The notes below the pieces were generated by a model. It was not told the DNA's origin, ran no database searches, and saw only the letters and a list, made by a program, of their open reading frames with translations. A program made the position numbers and the translations under genes. Below are positions 34,095-41,703 of a stretch of DNA of 64,000 bases, in pieces. Position 1 is the stretch's first letter, and each line of letters opens with the position of its first letter. The DNA comes from Cytophagales bacterium (lineage in GTDB: Bacteria; Bacteroidota; Bacteroidia; Cytophagales; Microscillaceae), in assembly GCA_004293905.1 (NCBI GenBank), contig RDZE01000024.1, forward strand, positions 1 to 64,000, written 5' to 3'.

Positions 34095-36620
34095 TTATTC
34101 CTCTTCTTCTGCGAAGGCTTCTAACATTTTTTGATAAAGTTCTTCTGCTATTTGCTCATTTTCGATGATATATCTTGCGCCTATGTATTTGGTAGGATTT
34201 TGGTCTTCGTCTAATACAGGCGATATGATGGATTGAACCCAATAGTAAGAGCCGTCTTTTTTTCTATTTTTGATGATGCCCTTGAAAACTTTACCTGTTT
34301 TGATAGTTTGCCATAATTTTCTGAAAACGGAGGCAGGCATGTCGGGGTGTCGAAGCATGTTGTGTGGTTGCCCGATGAGCTCTTCTAATGTGTATTGTGA
34401 TATTTCTGAAAGTTTTTCATTTGCATATATAATGTTTCCATATAGGTCTGATTCTGACAAGATGGTGGTGAGGCTGAAAACTTTTTCACGGGCTTCTATG
34501 TCTTGTTTTAATGCTTGAATTTGCAGCATTTGTTTGCTCATTTCGTCTTGTGTGGTAGATATTTCTTCCATATTTTGCCTTAGTTCTTCTTCTTGTGTTT
34601 GGGCAGTATGGAGTAAATGTTTTATCTCGGTGATGTCAGTAGCGAATTTAAGAATGCGCTCTATATTGCCATTTTTATCTAACACAGGTGAGTAAGTAGC
34701 ATTCAAGATAACAGTATCGCCATTCTTTTTGACTCTTACACATTCGCCGGGTTGTTTGATACCATTTCTTAGGTTTTCCCAAAACTGTTGGTATTGTTCG
34801 GAGTTTCGTTCTTCATAACTTACCAAAGTGCTATGATGTTGGTTTTGTATCTCTTCGGGTTCGTAGCCAAATAGTTTGTAAAATGCAGGATTGGCATCTT
34901 TGATTATACCTTCGGGCGAAAACTCTGCACCAATGATACTACTATCGTTGAGGGCTTCCATTTGTGCATCTAATCGGGCTTGTTTTCTATACATTTCATC
35001 TTGAGTGGTTGTTATTTCTTCCATATTTTGCCTTAGTTCTTCTTCTTGAGTTTGGGCAGTGTGGAGTAAATATTTTATCTCGGTGATGTCAGTAGCAAAC
35101 TTAAGAATGCGTTCTACGTTGCCATTTTTATCTAACATGGGTGAGTAAGTGGCATTGAGAATAACTATTTCACCATCTTTTTTGATGCGTGTATATTCGC
35201 CGGGTTGTTTGATGCCATTTCTTAGGTTTTCCCAAAATTGTTGGTATTGTTGGGAGTTTCGTTCTTCATAACTTACCAAAGTGCTATGGTGCTGGTTTTG
35301 TATCTCTTCGGGTTCGTAGCCAAATAGTTTGTAAAATGCAGGATTGGCATCTTTGACGATTCCTTCGGGTGAAAACTCTACATTGATGATGCTACTATCG
35401 TTGAGGGCTTCCATTTGTGCATCTAATCGGGCTTGTTTTCTATACATTTCATCTTGTACAGATTGTAGCTCTTCCATGTTTTGTCTTAGTTCTTCTTCTT
35501 GCGTGAGTAGTGTTTCATTTTGGTAATGAGCCTCTCTGAGTAGTTTTTTGATGGGTGATACATCTACCGCAAATTTAAGAATGCGTTGTACATTACCATC
35601 TCTATCTAACACGGGTGAATAAGTAGCATTGAGAACGACTATCTCACCATCTTTTTTGACGCGTGTATATTCACCGGGTTGTTTGATACCATTTCTTAGG
35701 TTTTCCCAAAATTGCTGATATTGTTGAGAATTTTTTTCTTCAGGGGTTACTAATAGGCTGTGGTGCTGGTTTTGTATTTCTTCGGGTTCGTAGCCAAATA
35801 GTTTGTAAAAAGTAGGGTTGGCATCTTTGACCAATCCTTCGGGTGAAAATTCTACACTGATGATGCTACTATCGTTGAGGGCTTCCATTTGTGCATCTAA
35901 TCGGGCTTGTTTTCTATACATTTCCTCTTGTGTAGATTGAATTTCCTCCATGTTTTGTCTTAGCTCTTCTTCTTGCGCGCTGAGTGCTTCGTTTTGTTGT
36001 TGTGCGGCGGCTAATAGTTTTTTAGTAAGTGCGTTATTAAAAATACTTTCTAACATAGAGGCTATGTTTTTACACATAACATTGAGCAGAGATACATATT
36101 TTTCTTCAATAGGTTTTAGGTGCATCAGTTCTATAACACCATATACTTCTTCGTTAAAAATCAGTGGCATCACAAGCATATTGGCGGTGCTAATTTTGAC
36201 AGATACGACACTGAAATCTAAGGTTTTGTAGGGGACATTATCAAAGCGAATCATTTTTTTTGATTCGGCGGCTTGCCCTATGACTCCTTCGCCTATTTGG
36301 TACTCAATTTGGGTTATTTTATCAAGTTTGCAAGCATAAGAAGCATTGGCTATTATTAGTTGGCTCTCTTTATCATACACATACAATACACCCATGAAAG
36401 CGTTGGTTGTTTCGGCTATGTGTTGTAAAACTACTTTGGCAAAATCTTCTGTAGATTTAGAGTAGTGTAGGCGGAGCAGATTGTCAAACTGCGAAATGGT
36501 AGAATCTAACCAAAGACGTTCTTCTACGGCAATTTGTTTTTCCTCAAAATCTTGTTTTAGTTTGAGGTACTCTTCGTAGGAAATCGTTTCGTTTTTGGTA
36601 ATTTTGTGATTAGCATTCAT
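34095..36620 (-). CDS. GAF and multi-PAS signalling protein, no kinase domain
   Basis: An 841-residue cytoplasmic protein. Order: GAF-like domain (about residues 45-200, GVLYVYDKESQLII, IGEGVIGQAAES, LVMPLIFNEEVYGVIEL), a coiled-coil linker, three almost identical PAS modules starting near residues 243, 401 and 552, each with FYKLFGYEPEEIQNQHH and LNATYSPxLD, and a fourth divergent PAS (about 700-825, LRHPDMPASVFRKLWQTIKTGKVFKG, similar to MCP/Aer-type PAS). The repeats are separated by linkers with EEELRQNMEEI. There is no histidine kinase, phosphatase or DNA-binding domain, so the output must go through partner proteins. The neighbour is a GAF-SpoIIE phosphatase, a likely partner. Confidence 0.87.
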   Translation of the reverse strand: MNANHKITKNETISYEEYLKLKQDFEEKQIAVEERLWLDSTISQFDNLLRLHYSKSTEDFAKVVLQHIAETTNAFMGVLYVYDKESQLIIANASYACKLDKITQIEYQIGEGVIGQAAESKKMIRFDNVPYKTLDFSVVSVKISTANMLVMPLIFNEEVYGVIELMHLKPIEEKYVSLLNVMCKNIASMLESIFNNALTKKLLAAAQQQNEALSAQEEELRQNMEEIQSTQEEMYRKQARLDAQMEALNDSSIISVEFSPEGLVKDANPTFYKLFGYEPEEIQNQHHSLLVTPEEKNSQQYQQFWENLRNGIKQPGEYTRVKKDGEIVVLNATYSPVLDRDGNVQRILKFAVDVSPIKKLLREAHYQNETLLTQEEELRQNMEELQSVQDEMYRKQARLDAQMEALNDSSIINVEFSPEGIVKDANPAFYKLFGYEPEEIQNQHHSTLVSYEERNSQQYQQFWENLRNGIKQPGEYTRIKKDGEIVILNATYSPMLDKNGNVERILKFATDITEIKYLLHTAQTQEEELRQNMEEITTTQDEMYRKQARLDAQMEALNDSSIIGAEFSPEGIIKDANPAFYKLFGYEPEEIQNQHHSTLVSYEERNSEQYQQFWENLRNGIKQPGECVRVKKNGDTVILNATYSPVLDKNGNIERILKFATDITEIKHLLHTAQTQEEELRQNMEEISTTQDEMSKQMLQIQALKQDIEAREKVFSLTTILSESDLYGNIIYANEKLSEISQYTLEELIGQPHNMLRHPDMPASVFRKLWQTIKTGKVFKGIIKNRKKDGSYYWVQSIISPVLDEDQNPTKYIGARYIIENEQIAEELYQKMLEAFAEEEE
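34562..35950 (-). repeat. Three near-identical tandem PAS modules
   Basis: Three coding repeats of about 453 and 474 bases follow each other within one gene. The landmark encoding LDAQMEALNDSSII is at about 34948, 35401 and 35875. The nucleotide sequences are close to identical over long stretches, which indicates recent duplication or ongoing gene conversion. Confidence 0.85.
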
Positions 36621-36668
36621 GGCTTTTGTCGTTTTGTGAAAATTGTAAAAAAAGATGAAAAAAGTGAA

Positions 36669-38138
36669 TTATAGTTTTAGTCCTAAGAAAGTGATGTCGT
36701 CGCGTTGGTCGGCATCTTTTTTATGTTGTAATAATTTTTCCCACAATAGTTGTTTTTGCTCTTCCATCGTATTAAGGGAATGTTCTTTGAGTAATTGCTC
36801 AAGCATTTCAGAGCCAAATCTTTTTCTTTTAGGGTTGCAAGTATCTACAAAACCATCTGTGGAAAGATAAATAGCATCTCCTTTGCGGAGTTGGATTTGT
36901 TGTTTAGTGAAGCAGGTTTCTTGGTACACATTCAATCCTCCGATAGAGAATCGGTCGCCTTTGAGTTTGTATAGTTGGTGCGATTTTGTATAATACAGAT
37001 TGCTTTTTGCGCCCGCGAACTCTAACTGATAGGTATTTTTTACATCAGTTACGGGCTCTATAGCACACAAAATAATATCCATTCCATCTGTATTTTTGGA
37101 GGTTTCTTGTTTGAGTGCTATGCGTATTTGTATGTGTAGTTCGCTGAGTATTTGTTCAGGAGAGTGTATTTTTTTCTCTATGACAATTTGGTTGAGTATT
37201 GTGTTGGCTATCATACTCATAAACGCGCCCGGTACGCCGTGCCCTGTACAATCTACAACAGCAATGTAGTAACGGTTTTCGGTCTGCGCGAGCCAATAGA
37301 AGTCGCCCGAAACTAAATCTTTGGGTTGGTAGATTATGAAGTAATCAGAAAAAAGTTGCTCAATTCGTTGGTTAGCGGGTAAGATAGCTTCTTGTATTCT
37401 TTTTGCATACGTAATACTTTCTATAATTCGGTTGTTTTTTTTCTCTAACTCTTTAAAAGCCTCTTCTATTTCTTGGTTTTGAAAAAGTAATGCCTCTCTG
37501 ATTTCGGCTAAAGCGTCTAAATTTTGCCTTAGCTCGGTTTCTTGTTTATGAAGTAGTTCCTTTTGTTCTTGTGTTTGTTCAAGTAGTTTTTGGGTTTTGG
37601 CGTGGCTCACTATGCTTTCGAGCATAGCAGCTATGCTTTGGTCTATCCCTTCTATGAGTTGTATGAAAGTAGGAGCTACATCATTGAGTAAGGTAAGTTC
37701 TACCACTCCATATACTTTTTCGTTGAACATAAAAGGAATGACCATAATAGAATGTATGGGCAATTGTATGAAGCCAAAATCTGCTTCTAAAAGTCCTTCG
37801 GGGAGATGTTGAAAAGAGAGCGTTTTTCGCGATTCAGCCGCTTGTCCTACCAATCCTTCGCCCCAACTGAAATGTGTTTGTGATAGTTTTTCAATGAGGC
37901 AGGCATAAGAGGCAATGGCATCAAAACCTTCAGCTTCTTCATTGAGAATGAAAAAAACGGCACTGTAGGCTTGTGCATTTTCTGCCAAAAAATGAAGAAT
38001 ATTTTTGGCAAATAGCCCTGATTTTTGAGAAAAATTTTCGCGAAGCAGTTTGTCAAACAAAGCAATCTGTTTATCTACTTCTTGATGGTCGGGGGGGGCT
38101 ATGTAGTTGAGTATTTGAGTTCCATTTTGGTGCAGCAT
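36669..38138 (-). CDS. GAF-domain SpoIIE-type phosphatase
   Basis: The start is at the ATG at 38138 (MLHQNGTQILNYIAPPDHQEV), giving 489 residues; an extension to 38234 is likely not real. It has a GAF-like domain (about residues 35-190, SWGEGLVGQAAESRKTLSF, VIPFMFNEKVYGVVEL), a coiled coil with the KQETELRQNLDAL linker, and a PP2C domain with VDCTGHGVPGAFMSMIAN, STDGFVDTCNP and RDDITFLG. It is probably cytoplasmic. It sits directly upstream of the GAF/PAS protein on the same strand, 48 bases away, and the two GAF domains are alike. An 8-base C tract occurs in the first codons (see findings). Confidence 0.9.
   Translation of the reverse strand: MLHQNGTQILNYIAPPDHQEVDKQIALFDKLLRENFSQKSGLFAKNILHFLAENAQAYSAVFFILNEEAEGFDAIASYACLIEKLSQTHFSWGEGLVGQAAESRKTLSFQHLPEGLLEADFGFIQLPIHSIMVIPFMFNEKVYGVVELTLLNDVAPTFIQLIEGIDQSIAAMLESIVSHAKTQKLLEQTQEQKELLHKQETELRQNLDALAEIREALLFQNQEIEEAFKELEKKNNRIIESITYAKRIQEAILPANQRIEQLFSDYFIIYQPKDLVSGDFYWLAQTENRYYIAVVDCTGHGVPGAFMSMIANTILNQIVIEKKIHSPEQILSELHIQIRIALKQETSKNTDGMDIILCAIEPVTDVKNTYQLEFAGAKSNLYYTKSHQLYKLKGDRFSIGGLNVYQETCFTKQQIQLRKGDAIYLSTDGFVDTCNPKRKRFGSEMLEQLLKEHSLNTMEEQKQLLWEKLLQHKKDADQRDDITFLGLKL
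38091..38098. other. Homopolymeric tract of eight G (eight C in coding strand)
   Basis: Eight G residues in a row, in an AT-rich region, at codons 14-16 of the GAF-SpoIIE phosphatase (encoding Ala-Pro-Pro). Such tracts can slip during replication. Possible phase variation or sequencing error. Confidence 0.8.
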
Positions 38139-38278
38139 GTTAAATTTTTGAAAAAGTGAATGAAGGTAGTATCTATTTTTACTACATAATTTATACCAAA
38201 AAGTTGCCTTTTTTAAAACATTTGTATTAAACAAATTTAAGTTTCTTTTTTAAACTATGTGCATCTTTAGGCAACTTT

Positions 38279-38313
38279 TTTGCAATTAAAATGCTGATAA
38301 AATCTTATTTTTG
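38279..38313 (+). promoter_or_regulatory. Promoter of the AsmA-like gene (TTTG, N23, TATTTTTG)
   Basis: A -33 TTTG (38279-38282) and a -7 TATTTTTG (38306-38313) are 23 bases apart, within the range seen in Bacteroidota. The -7 ends only 5 bases before the ATG at 38319, so the mRNA is probably leaderless. Confidence 0.6.
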
Positions 38314-38318
38314 CGCTT

Positions 38319-40394
38319 ATGCTAAAAAAATATCGAAAAATATTTATTTATTTATTTATATCGCTCAATATTATATTGTTATTATTGGCTCTTTTGCCTT
38401 GGGTTTTCAAGGGTGCTATCTTTGACCAACTCGATGCCGCACTACAACAAAGTCAAACTAAGATAACTGTACAATACAATCGTGAGCAATCTTATTTGAG
38501 TTTTTATGAGCAATGGGGTAATCTTAGCTTTCATTTGGCTGCCTTACAAATAGTGGGTAATGAAGCACCTTTTGTAGGAGAAGATATTTTTAAAGCAGAA
38601 AAAATTACACTTCGTTTTAGTCTATTTTCTCTTGTTTTTGGTCATTTAAAGTTACATTCAGTAGATTTACAGCAGCCTATACTCAATCTACGCAATACTA
38701 TAGAGGGCAAACAAAATTGGCAACTTTTGGCTTCACCTCCTGCTGATACTACTCAAAAGAAAGAAATTCAAGACCCTGCCACCAAATCTACTACTACAGA
38801 AACCGATTGGTTGCCTGCTTGGGTGCAAGTGTCAGAAGGGCAGATTTTTTTCAAAGACGAACTTACTGAATTGGCTTTTCAGGTGGAAAAATGGGGAGTA
38901 AAGTTAGAAAAACAAGGCAATCTTTGGCGTTTTCACTTAGATATTCCCCAAATCAATAGTCAGATAGGGAAAAACAAATGGCTAGAGAAACATCAAATAC
39001 GATTGAATACACAAATACGTGAAATTGCGCCTTTACAATGGCAATTAGAAGAAGATAACCATCTTAATATCAATACTTTACAACTTATTTTGAAGGGAAA
39101 AGTGGCATTAGTGGAGGGTAATTGGCAAACCGACCTTCATTTTGAACAAGCCGATGCCTCAGTCAAGAATTTGGTTTCCATTTCTCCATTTTTTTATAAT
39201 ACACATTTTGCGAAATTACAGTGTGAAGGGAAGGCTTCTTTTAAAGGAGATTTGAAAGGCACTTTTGATGCAGAAAAAAGGCTTACCCCCCAATTTACGG
39301 GGCAAATGCGCATTGAAAATGGAACTTTACAATATACCGACAAAAAAGGCAAGGTAGAAAATTGGCAATTAGATTTGGTATGGTCGCCTGCGGAAATTAA
39401 ACTCAATCATCTGCAATTCAAAACCCCACAAAGTAGTTTTGATTGGCGTTTTAGGATAGCACAAAAAACTGATTTTGAGATAGATGCCTCTGTTAATTTG
39501 GCTGAAATACAGCAAATAGCGCATTTGCCCAACATAGAAGTACTCTCTGGTACATTGCAAACCAAAACCAAAGGTAACATAGACCAATATAAATTTAGTG
39601 CCATTGGCGATTTAAAATTAGAAAAGGCTCAAGCAAAAATTCAGAGCCCCAATTTAGTACTAAAAGCTATAGATTTTCAATTTTCTTTTGCAGATAGTTT
39701 ATTGCAAGCAAAACAATTCAATGCGCAGTTTTTCAATGGAACATTAGAAGCGCAAGGTTCTGTAGTGGTAGATTTACGCGAGCCTACCTATCAGTTGCAA
39801 ATGCGTTGCAATGATTGGCAAATAGCTGAAATACTTGACTTTACCAAATCATTATCACAACGCGAAATACAAGACAATCTCACAGGAAAAATAGGGATAG
39901 AAGCTAAAATAACACAAAAGCAGAATTTAGATGCCCAAATCATTGTCAAAGATTTGCGCATAAGCCCTCCTTCCAAAATATTAGACAACGTCAAAAAGCT
40001 CATCAAATTTATTCCTCCTGAGGGCATTAGTATTAGCGATTTTAGCATTCCTTTTCAAGCCCGAAAAGATACTTTATTGTTGCAATCTTTTAGCTTGATC
40101 GCTGACCAAAATATCAAAATCGATGTAGAAAATAGCCATATTTTACAAGGTTTTTTAGATGTGGTGCTGTCTGTGGAGTTACCCCTGCTCAAACTCAATT
40201 TGATGGCAGCTACTGCACTCGCCGCAACCAGCCAATACAGTTTAGAAAATGCAAAAACTATATTTGTTAAGATGCAATTAGAAGGTACAGCCCTTGCGCC
40301 TCGCTTCCATCTTTTGTCAGTAGGTAAAAATGAAGAGCGTAAAACTTTGCGACAAAGAATAAAAAAGAATACATTTGCAGGAAAAAGCCCATGA
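38319..40394 (+). CDS. AsmA-like envelope protein
   Basis: A 691-residue protein with one N-terminal membrane anchor (about residues 7-29, FIYLFISLNIILLLLALLPWVF) and a large beta-rich periplasmic body. The body has the repeat pattern of AsmA/TamB relatives: HLKLHSVDLQQPILNLRNTIEGKQNWQLL near residue 110, later LKLEKAQAKIQSPNLVLKAIDFQFSFADSLLQAKQFNAQFFNGTLEAQG. AsmA-type proteins are thought to move lipids or assist outer-membrane assembly. The stop overlaps the next start by 4 bases (ATGA), coupling it to a serine hydrolase lipoprotein. Confidence 0.78.
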   Translation: MLKKYRKIFIYLFISLNIILLLLALLPWVFKGAIFDQLDAALQQSQTKITVQYNREQSYLSFYEQWGNLSFHLAALQIVGNEAPFVGEDIFKAEKITLRFSLFSLVFGHLKLHSVDLQQPILNLRNTIEGKQNWQLLASPPADTTQKKEIQDPATKSTTTETDWLPAWVQVSEGQIFFKDELTELAFQVEKWGVKLEKQGNLWRFHLDIPQINSQIGKNKWLEKHQIRLNTQIREIAPLQWQLEEDNHLNINTLQLILKGKVALVEGNWQTDLHFEQADASVKNLVSISPFFYNTHFAKLQCEGKASFKGDLKGTFDAEKRLTPQFTGQMRIENGTLQYTDKKGKVENWQLDLVWSPAEIKLNHLQFKTPQSSFDWRFRIAQKTDFEIDASVNLAEIQQIAHLPNIEVLSGTLQTKTKGNIDQYKFSAIGDLKLEKAQAKIQSPNLVLKAIDFQFSFADSLLQAKQFNAQFFNGTLEAQGSVVVDLREPTYQLQMRCNDWQIAEILDFTKSLSQREIQDNLTGKIGIEAKITQKQNLDAQIIVKDLRISPPSKILDNVKKLIKFIPPEGISISDFSIPFQARKDTLLLQSFSLIADQNIKIDVENSHILQGFLDVVLSVELPLLKLNLMAATALAATSQYSLENAKTIFVKMQLEGTALAPRFHLLSVGKNEERKTLRQRIKKNTFAGKSP

Positions 40395-41689
40395 AGCACT
40401 TTTCTCTGCTATTTTTTTTAGTGTTATGTATTACAGCCTGCGAAATGGCTGAACAAAAAGAGCCTGCCAAAGCCCACTCTTTTTTGGCGCAAGATTGGAA
40501 ACAATTGGAGTCTTTTTTAACCAATGCTGATAGCGAAAATCCCAATTTTGAGAAGATAGATGCACTCTTCGAAACCTTCATCGCACAACAACAGGTCGTA
40601 GGTATGAGTGTTGCCGTTGCTTATAAAGGTAAGTTGGTATATGCCAAAGGTTTTGGCTATGCCGATGCAGAAGCCAAAAAACAACTTCAACCCTACCACA
40701 TGCTGCGTATTGCAAGTGTTTCAAAATTGATTACTGCCATCGCTATTATGAAATTGGTAGAGCAAAAAAAGCTCAATCTTCACGATAAAGTATTTGGTAA
40801 AAATGGCATCTTGAACGACCCTATGTTCTTGAAAATGAGCGATAAACGAATGGAAAAAATAGAAATTATGCACCTACTCACACACTCAGGTGGTTGGCGC
40901 AACCGCTTCCGCTCTGACCCTATGTTTAAGACCTTAGAAATAGCCCAATATATGAAAACACCTCCCCCTGCTGACCTTAGTACGCTCATCAGGTTTATGC
41001 TCAACGAAGAAATGATAGCAGAACCGGGTACTTTTTATGATTATTCTAATTTTGGCTACGCTGTATTGGGTAAGGTGGTAGAGAAGGTATCAGGAAAAAA
41101 CTATGCAGCTTTTGTAAAGGAAAATATTTTTGAACCTTTGGGCATTCATTATATTCAAGTGGGGCATAACCAGCGGAAAAATAAACTTCTATGGGAAAGT
41201 TGTTATTATGACCACCCCAACGCGCCCAAACGCATTTCTATTTATGGTACAGGCGACTCAGTATCAAGGGCTTATGAAGGTAGTAATATAGAAGTGATGC
41301 TTGCCGCAGGAGGTTGGGTAGCAACTGCAAGCGATTTGCTCAAATTGGGCTTGGCAGTAGATGGTTTTACTTCTCTGAAAGACATTCTGACACCTGAAAG
41401 CATAGAACAAATGACACTAAGCAAAAAAGACAGTACCGAAAATAAAGTTTTGGGTTGGAGGCAATGCGACAAGGTGCGTTGGTGGCGAACGGGTAGTTTA
41501 GCCAGCACTACGGCTGTACTGAAAATACACAAGCAAGATGAATGGGCTTGGGTTTGCCTAACCAATACGGGTTCTTGGCGCGGTCCTTATTTTGTATATG
41601 ATATAGAAGGGGTGGTGAATAGAGCCATTGCTACTTTGAGAAATAAAAAGGAAGCGACTCAAAAAAATCTATTTATTAATAATCGCTAA
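40391..41689 (+). CDS. Serine hydrolase, beta-lactamase-like lipoprotein
   Basis: A 432-residue lipoprotein of the class C beta-lactamase/serine hydrolase family. The lipobox is ITAC at residues 14-17. The active-site SxxK is SVSK at residues 109-112 and the YxN motif is YSN in FYDYSNFGYAVLG. A typical third motif is not clear. The GWRQCDKVRWWRTGSL region may replace it. The substrate is not known; the family includes peptidases, esterases and beta-lactamases. It starts within the last codons of the AsmA-like gene, so the two are translated together. It is convergent with a sensor gene that ends 15 bases away. Confidence 0.85.
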   Translation: MKHFSLLFFLVLCITACEMAEQKEPAKAHSFLAQDWKQLESFLTNADSENPNFEKIDALFETFIAQQQVVGMSVAVAYKGKLVYAKGFGYADAEAKKQLQPYHMLRIASVSKLITAIAIMKLVEQKKLNLHDKVFGKNGILNDPMFLKMSDKRMEKIEIMHLLTHSGGWRNRFRSDPMFKTLEIAQYMKTPPPADLSTLIRFMLNEEMIAEPGTFYDYSNFGYAVLGKVVEKVSGKNYAAFVKENIFEPLGIHYIQVGHNQRKNKLLWESCYYDHPNAPKRISIYGTGDSVSRAYEGSNIEVMLAAGGWVATASDLLKLGLAVDGFTSLKDILTPESIEQMTLSKKDSTENKVLGWRQCDKVRWWRTGSLASTTAVLKIHKQDEWAWVCLTNTGSWRGPYFVYDIEGVVNRAIATLRNKKEATQKNLFINNR

Positions 41690-41703
41690 AAACTTATCCC
41701 TGT

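Noticed and set aside
38139..38234. N-terminal extension of the GAF-SpoIIE phosphatase
   Set aside because: The extension has no homology and an ATG at 38138 gives the normal start before the GAF domain.
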